Origin: Strobilurus pachycystidiatus
Lineage: Eukaryota; Basidiomycota; Agaricomycetes; Agaricales; Physalacriaceae
Direction: 5' to 3'
DNA: 64,000 nucleotides
Assembly (NCBI GenBank): GCA_019915135.1
Contig: JAHLMK010000014.1
Coordinates: 1,054,001-1,118,000 of the forward strand
Positions 1-12,543 of this stretch are shown here, piece by piece. The notes beneath the pieces are model-generated. The model was not told where the DNA came from, made no database searches, and saw nothing but the letters and a program-made list of their open reading frames with translations. How positions within the stretch are numbered: position 1 is the stretch's first letter; every line of letters starts with the position of its first letter. The translations under genes were made by a program, and so were the position numbers.

Positions 1-1608
1 TTCTTAAAGAGGACTCGTCTAAGAAACGAACTCGAGTTCCAAGTAATTCGGACTCGACTTTGTCAGTGTTGTTCATAGACGATTAGGGTTCGATTAGCTC
101 ACTTCCTGCTGATGAGTAGAATGGGGTTAAGCTACAGAATGGTCTAGGTCAGCATAAATGGGGATGAAAGCCCAGTAATGTTATCACAAGATACAACTAT
201 CCCCTTGGAATTCTAAGTCTAGAACCCACGATAGCACAAAATCGAGTAACAGCCGAGCTATTCGAAGAAGCCAATAAAGATAAAGATGATCAAGTGTTCT
301 TCATGAATAATCCGCAGTATGCCAAGAGTGTTAAGAATCAAGAAGCCAAGCTTCTTCAGATCTCAGGTGATTAAATCTGACCTGAAATCAGTAGAGATTG
401 GAACAAGCAGACAGATTGCGAACAACAAGTCAACGATCTACCATGGATCTTAGAGTGGATTCTTAAGCGAAATGAAGCTCTAGACTCAATCAGATAATCG
501 AGACTGAATTGGTGACGCAATCTGAAGAATCCGAGTCGCAAAGAAGCATTCAGAACAATTAAGAGCCAAGAGAAGATGAACCCCATGTGATAGATTCGAC
601 CGATAGCACGCAAGGATGTTGCAATCCGAGCTTGAAATTAGTCAACGTGGATCAACTCTAGAGGGTTCGTCATGAATAAACTGGCATAATAAGGAAATGG
701 AAGCGCCTAGACTGGTGTCTACAGCGCGGAAATTAACTCCAAGTGGCTATTAGTTAGTAAGTTAAGATTAGTGTACAGTAGGGACCAGTTTGTATAAAAG
801 AAGCGTCGATACAGTATAGTAGTTTAGTTTAGTGACCCGCAGCCACGAGCCCACAAAGCTCTACTGTAGTAATCTATCTCTGTACAAAATCGAATTCGAT
901 TTGCACGCACCCAAAGAAACTCGAATTCGAGTCAAACCTAAGAACCAAAGAACAAACCTAACGCACTAAGAGCAAGGGTTTAGAACAAAAGTGAACTTAA
1001 TCGAAGAGCAAAGTTCCTTGAATTCAACGTACTAGAGGCGGTGTTTCTGAGCATAGTATCTCCCTAGAGACACTACAGAGACTTTGCAGTCTGAGCCAGC
1101 CTTTCCCTAGAGAGGACCGTTCAGTCGCGAAAAGCGTTAACCAGCATAACCTCTTGCGAGTTCAAGTGCAATTCGAGCACGATTTGGTCTAAAACCCACG
1201 CAAAACACTCAAACTCAAAGAATAAGCTCCTACCGAGGTTATAAGAAACATACCAAGTGTGGCAGTAGACTATCGTGTTCTTGATACAACCCCTCCAGCG
1301 CGAGGATTGTGAAAGTCGCATAGTTTAAGTTCAGTCAGAGGCTTGTGTATTGTTCCCTGAAAACCAGACGATTTGTCAATCGGTCAAAATCCCTACCACC
1401 CCCTTCAAACTCGCACTTTGTGCACACCTACGTTTCTGTTACGCAAGAACCTTGTTTTTCAAGTGTAGTGTTGTAGTAAATCAAGCTCGATTTTCTATTG
1501 CAAAACCCAATATTCCAAAACCGCAGAAACTTTACTCTCATTCGGAGTATTAAGAGTTGTGTTGTTTGTTAGGTGTGATTCTACGCCTCTAAAATAACGT
1601 GCACATCA
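1..1608. other. AT-rich sequence left of element A, no gene supported
   Basis: No reading frame here has a recognisable domain or convincing exon structure. There is a TATA-like motif (GTATAAAAG, near 793) and several AATCGAATTCGATT-like direct and inverted motifs, which could belong to a retrotransposon LTR, but I could not define LTR ends, a primer-binding site or target duplications. The sequence joins the truncated edge of element A at 1608/1609, where similarity to the complete copy stops abruptly. Confidence 0.5.
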
Positions 1609-4163
1609 GCGCCCCGCGCCCGACCCACTCAATGTTCCTCAGCCATCCCAACATTCTCATCAGCACCTGCCCTCTCCACTATCCCTCACTCACTCAGTGT
1701 GTTGAGGTCACTGTCAGGCCTAGAAACAGCGCGTCTCGCCCACTCGCCCGCCGTCTCGCCCGCTCATCCGCCGTCTCGCCCGCTCATCCGCCGTCTCGCC
1801 CGCTCGCCCGCCGTTGCGCTGTCACACCCATCCACCTACCATCCACCTACCACGCCCGCTGCACGCCGCCTCCTCCAAACACGAACGTCTCCATGATCAC
1901 GCATGACTCCACCCACCGTAGCATATTCGCCCATCGCACGCGTTGCACCCAATGCCGTGTGCCTACATCTCTCACACGTCTCTCTCTGGTGGCGCGCCAG
2001 TGTCCTCGTCGCGTATTTCGTCGCGTATTGTACCCGTCTCTCTCTCTCTCTCTCCTCATCCACTCCGCGCCGCAAACGTCTCCGGCCTTGCCGGGCTGTT
2101 CATCAACCCAGATCGCAACATCTTCACCAACACCTGCCCTCTCTCTCCACCACGCGTCTGATATCCCTCGGTCGTAGTTGTCACTCTCGTGCTCATGAAC
2201 ACCATCTCTCGAGGGCGAGCTCGCCGTCAAGCCCATCCACCTACCACTCCCGCTTTCCGTGCAACCTCCACACGTCTCGCCTCGCCTCGCGGGTAGTGTG
2301 CACGTCGCACACATCTTGCACTTGACATGTCCTTCCTTCTTCCACTACCACCACCGTGTCCTTCAACAAGCCAATCACCCTCCCACAATGGCATCAAAAT
2401 GGTGAGCTCTGTCTGCGCGCTGATTGTCTCCTCTCGACGTGTCGTTGATGTCACTATTAGTCCCAAATCGGTCTCGGAACATGACAGGTCGAGCGCACTG
2501 TGGAGCTCATTCCTCCTCTGCTCCTCATCACTGCCGCCCACCCGCCTGACAGCTCAGCACCAACACCATCGGACCACGATCTACGGCTAGCCTTGAGCTG
2601 GCCTCGAACTCTCTGCCCTCGGCCATGGACACTGGACGTGCGCCAGACCCCAGCTCCTCGACGCGCGCCCGCCGCCCACTACACGCTGCCCGCTACCCGC
2701 CCGCTACCCGCCCGATACCCGCCCACCACCTGCCCATCACCCATCACCTATCACCCACCATGCCCTGCTTATATTGTCTCCCGCGTTCCACCGTCGTGCA
2801 CACGCGTCTCCGTCGTTGCGCACGTGTGTCTCGTCGTTGCTCACCTTTGCGCGCACGCGTCTCCGCCCTCTCACTGTCGCACCTGCACACGCCGCCCACT
2901 ACCCACCACCCACTACCCGCCTTCCACCTGCACACCACTACCCACCCGTCGTCTGGTGCTTGCGTCTCCCGCATACCACGCGTCTCTCGCGTCTCTCGCG
3001 TCTTCACATTGTCTCCTCTGTCGTCGCTTCCTCCACTTTGCGCACACAGCGTCCCCTCCATCACGTATGCACTGTCTCCTCCGTCGCGCACGCGCCCATG
3101 CAGCTCCGCCGATGGACGCTCGGCCCAAACCCAGCTCCTCAAAGCGTGTCCGCCCCCACCACTACCCGCCTATCATTGGCGGTGACCTGCTTCTGTCTCC
3201 CACCCTTCACCGACGACAAGTGCCTGATCAATGGAGGCCATTCGTTCGCGTCTTTCTACTGCCGAAATCGAACACGCTTGGCGGATATATATGGTTCCAG
3301 ACTAGTGGAAAAACGTGAGTAGCCTGCTCTTGAATAATATATGTACTGATGCTGTGATAGTGGATCTGAGCATAGCGAACGTACACGCATCCTTCTACGC
3401 GCTCCTCGCGCGTAGCTCGTCACCGTCTCCTCGTCGCGTATCGTGCCCCTCTCCTCATCTCTCTCTCTCCACGTCCACTCAGCGGCATGTTCGCCGCCCA
3501 GCCCTCCTAGTGTTCATCAGCCCAGATCCCAACATCTTCATCATCTCTTGCCCTCTCCACCACTACATACACCTCACAATTGATGTGTTCTTCCTTCTTG
3601 GAGACGCGCTCCCCCCCCCGTGAGTGTCCTGGCTCATACACCTAATGCAATTCTCATTGACCCATTCCGCTCTGTACAGCGCCATCAAGCGTATCGCAGC
3701 TCGTAGCTCACCCTCTTTCATTTCAAGATGAACTCTTGGCCTACTGTTCACCTCTCCGAAAAGGACATCTATGTAAGTAATCGTGTTCATGTTCACTCCA
3801 CGTTCTAATTTGGGCATCGCCAGATCACTGCTTACAGTCCGTACGACATTGTGGTTCAAATGACCAGCTCGAATGACCAGCACGAATGCCTAGCAGCGTC
3901 GACAAGTCCACTGCCTCGTTGTCTGGATCAGAAACCTACTGGATAGTACATCGAAGTCCAACGTAGAGAAAGTAGACAAAAATTATGCCTGGAATCATAC
4001 CTCCTTTATGAGATGGTTCGTCTCTGGAGACACCGTCAGGAGCCGACACAGGAGGCGCGGCTTAGAGGCCGGGCGATCACAATATGGCCACACAAGGATA
4101 ATCCCCCTTCGCCGAGGCAAAATTTTCCTTCCGTCTATTCCACTCATCCCACTACCAACTACC
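1609..4163. repeat. GC-rich low-complexity centre of the transposon (copy A)
   Basis: Long open frames exist in several frames on both strands here, but they overlap and are rich in Pro, Thr, His, Arg and Ser, as expected from C-rich repetitive DNA rather than real genes. Visible repeats are a 20-bp minisatellite (about 1731-1813, units GCCGTCTCGCCCGCTCATCC), a TC run near 2038-2053, CCCGCTACCCG repeats near 2690-2730 and CGTCTCTCG repeats near 2980-3000. A possible two-exon small frame starts with ATG near 3728 (intron about 3773-3824) and contains an aldo/keto-reductase-like ITAYSP motif. That is too little to call a gene. Confidence 0.6.
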
Positions 4164-7100
4164 ATGACGAACGCTTTTTCCAAGCCTGTCAATCCGTTCT
4201 CGGAGCGTGTACAGGGTACAGGCTGCCACAAGTGCGAGTGTGCCTTTGCCTTTGTGCCCGGCAAGGAAGTTCAAAGCTACGCGCCGGACGATGTGTGCTT
4301 GTGTAGCTGTGCCCTCATTTTTCACTTGAAAGTGACGGCGCCAATGGTGAGGCTTCTCTTAGCACTTTGCCATCCCTCAACTTACTTTTCCTTAGCCACC
4401 GGAACCTGGCCCTCCATTGACGAGCCCAGAGAGCGAACCTACTCCTGCTTCCAAGCCTCAAGCGGTACCGAAAACCCCGTTAGAGGTCTGTTCATCTCTG
4501 TTGGCTCATATTCATCACTCAAGCGCAACGCGACAGGATCCCAACAAAATCAATCCAGACAAATTTCCAGGCGCCACAAACGAGACTCTCAAAGGCTCTC
4601 GGCCTGCAGGCGACAGCGATAGCCAATCTTACCATAAGCCTGGCGTTTGGAAAACTTATGCGAACATGAACTTCATGGACGCTCCCGCAAACCCTTGTCG
4701 CAATGCTGCCAAAAATCGAGAGGCCAATCGGCGGAACCAGAGCACACGCTCTTTCCCTTTTGATCCCGCCAATGAGGTGCGCGAGCTTTTCTGACGCTGA
4801 CTGCACTTGTACTTATGTTTGGACCTCTAGAAGGTCCAGGATAGCTTAGAGGATCACACCGGGCATGCTGCGCCCCGAGGACGGAAGAAAAAAGAGGTGA
4901 AAGCCTACAAGGGCTCGTGCATCCTGCTCCCCTGGACAAAACGCGTTCACCAAGGAACTGTCATTCGCCCGAATGAGGCTCTGTACCAGAAGCTGTCCGA
5001 CGCACGTTATGCTCGCGACATATCTCTCCACGATCCCGGTTCCAATTACGAGACCAAAGATGCCATCTCCACCGCCTTTGCACATATTAAGCCGCTCCGA
5101 AGACTGGACAATGTTCGAGAGGACTTTTCCTTTGACACATTTGAGATTTGTGAGATTCTCCGTCGGGAGAAACCTGGTGCCCGCAGCAGAATAGGTGTCA
5201 CCGAATCAGTCTACTTGGGCAGAGCCAGCTTTGGTCATCTGAAAAAGTGGGTCGTGTTGTGCAAATCACGTTCATCATATGCTGATACCTCTTCCAACTA
5301 GCAATGCACGAAAAGCCCAACCGTCGGGCATGAATAGCCAGATGTCGTTCTGCCTCTATATAGTCCTGCCTGAGGAGTATGAAGATCTGCCCTTCACGGA
5401 TCCAACAGAGCAACGGGAGAAAGCTCAACCAGAGCAGGCGGCATCATCGACGTCAAGAAAGGTACAGTTTATTCTAAGGTCCCAAGATCTTCACTTACAG
5501 TTCTACAAGCGCAAGCGCAAGCGCTCCCCTTCCCCGTCACCTCCACCAGTCAAGAAAGCCCGCCCAACCACATGTGTCATTGACGAGGACGATGCTCTCT
5601 TTGATAGTGACCCTAGCGAACGAGATGACTCGCCATCGCCCCCACCTATGCAGCCATCACATCGTCCAGCTTCTCCTCAACCTGTGGATCCAGACGCGTG
5701 TAAGACCAAGCGCCCCTCTCCATCCAAGGTACCTCGAGTTCCACCTGGTTGTTCAAATCTCTCATACCGTCCACAGATTCTGAAAATGCCTCCTGAATTT
5801 GGGTCCCTTGAACGAGCAATGTTGAACATGTACAGTCCACATATTGGTGGTCAACGGTTTGGCGACAGCAGTTACGGTGCGAGTGGGAAATGGGTACGCC
5901 TTTGATCAGATATCAGACTCATCTCCTGACATGGAAGCATAGTCGTCAACCTCCTCCTCGTATCATTACGCAAAGTTCGAGGTTCTCATTGGGCAAGCGG
6001 CCAATACGACTTTGATGGTCAAGAACTCGGCTTCTGTCAAGAACAATCCTCACTTCGCCACTGAGCTCCTACTAACGGACAAGACACACCTCACAGTATT
6101 TGAGCCTTTCAATACTGTCGCCTACAGTATCCGTTGCGCTCCCGATCATCCAGTGGAGGACAACCGTCCGTTCATCGATATCTTCCACCTTGGGAGTAAA
6201 AACTTTGGGGCCGCAGTCGAAGCTGCGCGTGACATGGCTAGTCTTACCATTCTCATCTCCGGTATAACTGGGATGTCCAAGGTGTCTTTGGCTGAGTTAC
6301 AGACGCACTTGGAATCACTAGCTCTTATTGCGGCTAATCTGGAAACGCTTATCACGTACTTCCAGCGCCAGGTGCCCGTCCAGTTCTGGTATCCTCTCAG
6401 TGGGTTCCGCCAGCTAGCTGCTGTAATTGAATTCAACCAGCCAGATCTTCGAACCTACACGGTATGGTCTTATATCTCCTCTTCTATACTACTCTGACTC
6501 TTTCTGAAGAGGCGAGCACCCCGGGATTCGGTCTTTCATAATGGCCTCAACCTCTTATCCGAGTTGTTAAAGGACGAAACCACCACGGTGGAGGACCTTA
6601 GCGAACATCTCAAGCAGTTTGCAGGTCATTGCAGTAATCCGGCGCTCATGTTCGTAACAACGCTCGACACGGGCTGCTTTGGCTTGGGACTATTGATGCA
6701 CATTCTTCGTCATCACCTATTGGATGCGCCGGTCGGGACGCACTATCATGACCTGACCGGAGTTCTGGGCCGTTTTTGCAAAGCTATCGCGTGGAAGCTG
6801 TTCAATTTTCTCAAGGTCAGACTTAATTTACACGCGCCTATATATACTGACAGTTCCTCTAGCTTCCAAAGTGTTACAGGCAATCTCGTCCTACCCATGT
6901 AGTCGAGGCGACTATCAACGAAACAACAGGAAACGAGGAACCCTCTGCCGGTTGTCGCCAGAGAGATACCTGTACGTCCAATTCCCCAATGTTAGCATGT
7001 TCTCATTCGTGTTCTAGATTTGGACCCATGTCCTAACGGACAGGATGACGAATGGTTCCTTGAGTTGGTCATACCCAGTAAGCTCAGTTTTTCATATGAT

Positions 7101-7652
7101 CATAGGCTATGTCTTGAACAGTTTGCAGATACCTTTACAAGGCGTGACTTCGGTTTCCCCTCGGAAGAACCCCAATCGGAACGTTTACCATCCGAAGAAC
7201 CACAACCGGAACGACCACGACCACGACCGAAACGGGCTGCACCCGAAGATAAGAATAAAGAACCTCTTTGGGATATCAGTGGCCCTGCCCTGAACACACT
7301 TGAAGGGAAACTCTTTCGCGCGCTTCAGTTTCCAGAGACCGTCTTCACTTGGGATAATCTCATCAAGTTTCTTCATCGCGACTTTGGCCATCCCCTGTTC
7401 ACGACGCGTCAGAGCTTCTGGCAGGGAACAACACCTGACAAGTCTCGGAAAGTGCAGTTCCGCGCTGCTCATTTGGTAGGAATTCTCTTGAACGACCGGA
7501 CCTGGCTAACAATTCCTTAGGCTTACTATCCTGACCGTAATACCCATCATATTGTTGGCAACGGAGATCTATGGGAGCAAATATGTAATGAATTGGCTGC
7601 TAGTATCATTCGTGTCAATCTGTCTGATCCACCGAAACCAAAGACAGTCTGA
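4164..7652 (+). CDS. Unknown 1018-aa transposon-borne protein (copy A), ten exons
   Basis: I do not recognise this family. Ten exons read as one frame: 4164-4346, 4396-4776, 4831-5246, 5302-5461, 5501-5893, 5943-6461, 6510-6815, 6863-6971, 7018-7475 and 7521-7652, with GT-AG introns of 39-55 bp (one with a non-optimal GTACAG donor). Residues 21-49 hold two cysteine clusters (CxxCxC and CxCxC) that could bind zinc. Basic stretches at 204-209 and 381-402 (KRKRKR followed by SP repeats and VKKAR) look like nuclear localisation signals. The rest is globular with one Pro/Arg/Glu-rich linker in exon 9. It lies 122 bp upstream of the transposase gene in the same direction, so it is probably an accessory transposition protein. 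That role is inference from position and from its conservation in copy B. Confidence 0.7.
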
Positions 7653-7774
7653 GGTTACAATATTACTCAGTCTCAATGTAGATTACTTGTCTAATTTTTT
7701 TATACGTACACTACGATGCGGACGTATATGCGTAATTGAACATGACGTGATTTTCATCTTCCTTTCACGCCACC

Positions 7775-9372
7775 ATGGAATCAGACAATGAACGCGACCA
7801 CACTGCCCAATTCCTACATCATTGTCACAAAGTTCTCAGCGACGCAGTCTTCATCATTACCTCTTTTCCCAATGCCGATGTAGGCGCTGTCGAGCGTATC
7901 TCATATCAACTCGAGGCCATACGCCGAGTTGCTCTATCACTGGAAGACGATAATCTGGCCGCAGAGGATGTCAAAAATATTGTGGCAAGCATTGACGCTC
8001 ATCTCCAGGACCTTCAGGACTTCTTGGACCATCCCCCACCATCTGTTTCCAGTCAGCTCCCTCGCCACCATACAGGCAGGCCTGGACGTCCAGCATATGC
8101 CCTGGATATGGAACGCATCTGTCTTCTCCATGATCTTGGCAACACCTGGGGCGATATTGCCAAGACATACGGGATTGATCGCAAGACACTGTTCTCGCAT
8201 ATCCGCCGCCATGGACTGGAAGGAGAGCTTCGGGAATTCACTGTCATCAGCAACGACGATTTGGATGAGATTGTCGCCCAATTCTCTCTTCAGCATCCCT
8301 TTACTGGGTCTGGCATACTACGTGGACATCTCCAGTCCCTGAACATCCACCTTCCTCGGAAACGCGTCCAGGAAAGCTTGAAAAGGGTAGACGTTCTGGG
8401 AGTCCTCACCAGGTGCGTGGCTTGATATCTACTTTGAGTGTTTATTCACCTTTCCGATAGATGGCACAGGACGACCAAACGCAGAGTCTACAAGGTTCGA
8501 GGCTCAAACGCGCTCTGGCATCAGGACGGCCATGAAAAACTCAAGTTCTGGGGATTCTGGGTTCATGGCTGTATAGATGGCCATTCCCGCCTCATTGTCT
8601 ACATGGAATGTCGATCGAACAAGCGCGCAAATACGGTCACTCAGTGTTTCTTGGCCGGAGTCGACATGCTTGGCTGGCCGAGTCGTGTTCGCGGCGATTA
8701 TGGGAAAGAAAATAACGGCATAGAGGCGGCCATGATCTTTCACTGGGGCGAGGCACATCGGTCCTATTTACGGGGGCAGCAAGTCTTCATTTCCTTTCCA
8801 AAACCTTTCCGTGTTGACTGGCATATAGATCTCTTCACAATGTTCGAATCGAACGTATCTGGGTGGACATGCAGAAGGATGCGCTCGAGGCCTTCCGACA
8901 GGTCTTCCTATATCTGGAACGGAACGAGCTATGGTACAAGGAAAACCCCATTCATTGCATATGTCTCTTCCTAGTCTTTCAGCCGCGTATTCAAGAAGCC
9001 CTCAACCAGGCCAAGGACGCATGGAACCATCATCAGATTCGGACTGCAAGGAACCGAACGCCGGTTGCCATGTACGAGTTGAGCCGCACGGACCTCATGC
9101 TCAAGGGCGTCTGGACGGGTGATGTGGGCGACGATATATCTTGCGTTGATGGATACTATGGCGTGGATGGTGGAGACGATGCAGGGATTGATATACAACC
9201 TCGGGAGGATGATGGTCCAACTTCACTCAACCGCGACGAGGACATTGAGGAGGCGCGCACTAAGCTCAGTGGCTTTGATTTTACACGCGATGATGGTAAC
9301 TGGGGTATCAATGTGTATTGCGAGGCTGTAGTACGACTGATATCTCTGCTGAATGAAGACACTTTAACTTAA
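7775..9372 (+). CDS. DDE/rve-type transposase (copy A), 499 aa, IS3EU-like
   Basis: Three exons, 7775-8412, 8461-8778 and 8829-9372, give 499 residues. Residues 101-150 (GRPGRP, then TWGDIAKTYGIDRKTLFSHI) form a helix-turn-helix that would bind transposon ends. Residues 214-400 match the rve integrase core found in eukaryotic integrase-like transposases: D235 in WHQDGHEK, D292 in RGDYGKEN and E327 in HNVRIERIW, a D-x56-D-x34-E spacing. The second intron (8779-8828) must be GC-AG to restore the RGQSLHNVRIERIW reading; its donor GCAAGT fits the usual GC-AG consensus. The 6-bp target duplications and TAT-starting ends suggest the IS3EU superfamily, from memory of that group. All catalytic residues are present. 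Confidence 0.88.
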
Positions 9373-9519
9373 GGCTTATGCCCAATTAAGACCTTGATCC
9401 GGACTCGGATGTTTAAGTCTTAAGTCCAAAAAGGAGATCCTCGCCGAGGGATTGATTTCACCTAGACACCAAACTTGGCAAAGTATTTCCACTACTTGAG
9501 AACACGAGACAAAGCTCAG

Positions 9520-9646
9520 TCAAAAGTACTCAAGAAAGTGCTTTGAAAAAGTCCAGGATTATAGTACGCGGAAAAGTACAACAAAAAGTACTTTTAGAGT
9601 CAAAGTACCGTGAAAAGTACTTCAAAAAGTAAGTACTACCTGATCT
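9520..9646. repeat. Subterminal AAAAGTAC repeats of copy A
   Basis: Many copies of (A)AAAGTAC or its close variants lie just inside the terminal inverted repeat. The same motifs flank the ends of elements B and C in inverted orientation. In other cut-and-paste families such subterminal repeats are transposase-binding sites; here that is inference. Confidence 0.75.
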
Positions 9647-9673
9647 GAATTATTCCCCACTATATCTCCCATA
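9647..9673. repeat. Right terminal inverted repeat of copy A
   Basis: Reads GAATTATTCCCC then ACTATATCTCCCATA, the reverse complement of the left end of element B. It ends at 9673; the next six bases, TGATTC, would be the target duplication, whose partner was lost with the left end. Confidence 0.9.
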
Positions 9674-9765
9674 TGATTCGAAGGTGGGCACGAACAGGCC
9701 CGAACCCAAGCGTACGTCACTCTATGCAGGTTGTGTAGGCGCGGTATAGCCTTCATCAGCCTTTT
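9674..9765 (-). pseudogene. Host F-box gene fragment 3 (between elements A and C)
   Basis: On the minus strand these bases continue the F-box reading frame interrupted by element C. After the TSD codons (K, R) they encode LMKAIPRLHNLHRVTYAWV and further residues, a typical helical repeat segment downstream of a fungal F-box. The frame runs 28 codons plus two bases to the edge of element A. The rest of the gene lay beyond element A and is not in the window. Bases 9760-9765 are one copy of the element C target duplication. Confidence 0.85.
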
Positions 9766-9792
9766 TATGGGAGGTATAATGGGGAATAATGC
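9766..9792. repeat. Left terminal inverted repeat of element C
   Basis: TATGGGAGGTATAATGGGG followed by AATAATGC. It pairs with 12544-12570 and is preceded by target duplication CCTTTT at 9760-9765. Confidence 0.92.
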
Positions 9793-10899
9793 AAAACACA
9801 AAGTACTTACTTTTTTCAGTACTTTCCGCGGCACTTTACTTTTCATCGCACTTTTTGTTGTACTTTCGATGGCACTCTCAAGAGCAATTTCTCGGGACTT
9901 ACGGGTAGCGTCTATATACGGACTTTAGCGCGCCGCGTGGTAACCAAAAGGAGCCTTTTTCTAATGTATTAATTTTGTAATTTGTAATTACTTATCTTCA
10001 TAGATGTGGCGCAAAAGGTCAGACTCACTCTGGACCTCGACGCGACGGCGGCGGCCAGTCCCATAAGTTCGGCTCAAGTATAGACGACATCAGGCATAAA
10101 CACGCAACAAGCTATCAGAACATACAGCCCAGTGAGCATACCATAAGTAAGGCTCACCAGACATTCAAGTTTGACGCTACACAGATTGCAAAGCAGGCTG
10201 TGAGAAACGTCAACTGGGTCCAGACATTGATAGAAACGAGACAAAGACTTGCCTCAAGCTTAAAGTGAGGACAGCAGTGCACAGCTGCCACCGACGTCAA
10301 GGTCCCGAAATATATAGCCACTGCCGGCGTGGTGTCTGGCGGGCAGACAATGACTTATGGACGATCATCACCAATGACTCTTCCTAGATTCAGAACAATA
10401 AGGTTCATGCGGAGCTCAGGCCGACTCACTTACCCTTGGTCCCGACGCAATAACAACGGCGGATACATAGTCGAATGCGTCACCCGCCTCGCACAGGGCG
10501 ACCAGGTACACAATATATTCGCAATTCTAGACATTGGCAGTCGTTTCGGAGGCTGGAAACGATGTCAACGGGGTCCGGAATGCACAGCAACTTGCAAGGT
10601 GAGGGCATTTGCGCTTCCAAGCAATGGCAAGGGGCATCGGCCGTGTGTGAGAGAAAGGGAGGGGGACATAGCCCGTATGTAGAGAGGTGTCATGATGTGG
10701 CCTCACCGCAACTCAAGGCCCTCCACTTTGGTCACACTTTGGCGTCCTGATGCTACGGCTACACAAACCAGCGCCACACCGGAAGGTGCCGAGAGATATA
10801 TCAAGGGGTTGAGAGTTCGATCCCTTATGGCGACAGAACCGGGATCCTGAAGTCCCGCCCTTGTCGGGCTTCCCGCCCTCCCGGATACACTTTGGAGCG

Positions 10900-11600
10900 A
10901 GCACACATGGTGTAAGACACCCCGGGAATATACTTAGGCCGCGTGAGTCAGGCGGGAGTCGGTACCCGACCAAACCCGCCTTCCCGACCAATGGGCGGTC
11001 ATCGATCTGTCGGGCGGTCATCAGGATGTCGGGATCTCCGTCATCCGCAGCGTCGGACCACTCCCGACGCATCGGGAGTATGTGGTAGAAGCTTCGAGAA
11101 GAGGAACGATGAGCAAGCATGGGATTAGTATAAATACAGAGACAGCGTTGTACTAGCTACTCAGACTTCGTCCTTAACCAGTTTTCCCCATACAACCCCG
11201 TTGGGCACTCTGAGCTCTCCGTGGTAGGACTCACCCACATGTCTCCCTTCGATACCTCCGCCAACGTCGTTGACTCCGACGAGAGAAGGCTCCCCGACGC
11301 CACACCTGGGACTAGGTCCGGCGGCGAGCCTCGTACCTTGGGATTAGGTTCCTACGGTATCACAGTCTCTGGCGAGATGGATGTGCGACCATCAAGGGCC
11401 CCTATGACTGGTACAGTACGACCAGTCGAGCACAATACGAGGATGTACGTGGTACGCTCGCAGGAAAGCTATGGGTTGACTACAGGGGTAGTCTCTCATG
11501 AGCGAGTCCTTGTCACGGCGGGGTCAGGTCGTAACAAGAGGGGGTAAGGACTCCAGTAGGCAAGTCTAGGGATTGATAACGCTGTTTGGTATCGGAGACT
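10900..11600 (+). repeat. Possible LTR-retrotransposon remnant inside element C
   Basis: The segment has a promoter-like TATA box (AGTATAAATACAG, near 11127) about 780 bp from an internal TTTGGTATCGGAGA sequence (11584-11597) that resembles the tRNA primer-binding region after a 5' LTR. It also has CGGGCGGTCATC repeats at 10990-11030. No gag or pol coding follows, and exact LTR borders could not be fixed. Confidence 0.3.
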
Positions 11601-12543
11601 ATTGGAACAAGAGGAGCAGGTCATGGAGCAGGCATGCACGGTGTTACAACAGTGGATGAATGGGTGATGATGATTACAGTCGAAATGAGCAAGGTGTGAG
11701 TCGTGGCCCCAAGGTCTCATGCTGGTTGCCGCTGAAGAAAACGGTTTGTGGTGACAGGAGAGGTGAGGTCTAGGCCGCAGATATCCCCGAAGAGATATCA
11801 GCTATGTGCAGAGACATCGGCGGCATGCAAGTGTAAGCCGCCGACGTCAATAAGAATGCCAGTGACTAAATGTATGAAATTTTGCTAACCTTGTTAAAAT
11901 TCCTAGGACCTACGGCGACGCCGCCCTCGTCAACAACCGCGCCCACATCACACCCCGTGCATTGCCCCGTAATTTGTCGGTGTGTTCACGTCCCCGTTGT
12001 CAGAGTTGTGCGGCCCATTGCCCAAGTTGAGGCGTGTCCCTCACCGAGCCGGTGATGTGTGAGACCTGTGTGAGTGATACCCTGGAAGCGGAGTCGCTAG
12101 TGGTCCTTCACGGCACGGGTACCTTTCGGATATCGCGTTAAAAAAAGAGGTGGTGGTGTAACCAGCTGTTGGTCAAAGGCAGAGGTGGCGACGATCCGAT
12201 CACCCGAGATTGCCCCAAGTCTCTCCGATCACCTGTACGCGCTTTGGAAAATGAGGAGGTATGATTGCTGCATGGATACTGCAACACTAGTCTTAGAGAA
12301 GTTCACGCGTACGATTGACCGTTCAACTTAGAGACTCCGGATCCAGGCCCGGCCCATGCCGTCTTGATTAGACATAAGTGTTTGAGCTAATAAGTCCAAT
12401 AACGGTAAGCCGCCGCCTACGTCGGCGGGACACCGGCCACTCAGAACGTGTTTGGAAAAGTACTATCAAAAGTACGGCAGAAAGTACTCTGAAAAGCAAG
12501 AACCCCTAAAAAGTGCGTCAAAAAAGTAAGTACTTTGCGTTCC

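Larger units (their letters stand above)
1609..9673 (+). mobile_element. Transposon copy A, truncated at its left (dioxygenase-side) end
   Basis: This block is the reverse complement of 12972-21036 in the complete copy; paired positions always sum to 22645, so there is no net indel over 8065 bp. Only a handful of substitutions were noticed (for example transposase residue 495 E/Q, and R226C and K719E in the 1018-aa protein). The right end carries the family terminal repeat and is followed by TGATTC, which should be the target duplication. The left terminus and the TET/JBP half are missing, because identity ends at 1609 inside GC-rich low-complexity DNA. It retains an apparently intact transposase gene and the unknown large gene. 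Confidence 0.92.

Noticed and set aside
615..1608. Solo LTR left of copy A
   Set aside because: A TATA motif and a possible TG start exist, but no CA end, primer-binding site or target duplication could be paired.
1599..3322. Several long overlapping frames of 140-270 codons in both directions
   Set aside because: They are Pro/Thr/His/Arg-rich products of C-rich tandem repeats, occur in competing frames and strands, and show no domain. Being mirrored in copy B reflects DNA identity, not coding constraint.
8779..8974. Transposase ending at the stop at 8974 (truncated, lacking the catalytic Glu)
   Set aside because: Splicing the GC-AG intron restores the expected HNVRIERIW motif and downstream conserved region exactly in phase.
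10790..10870. tRNA-like GAGTTCGATCCC motif
   Set aside because: The T-loop-like word is there, but no matching A box, acceptor stem or anticodon arm could be folded around it.
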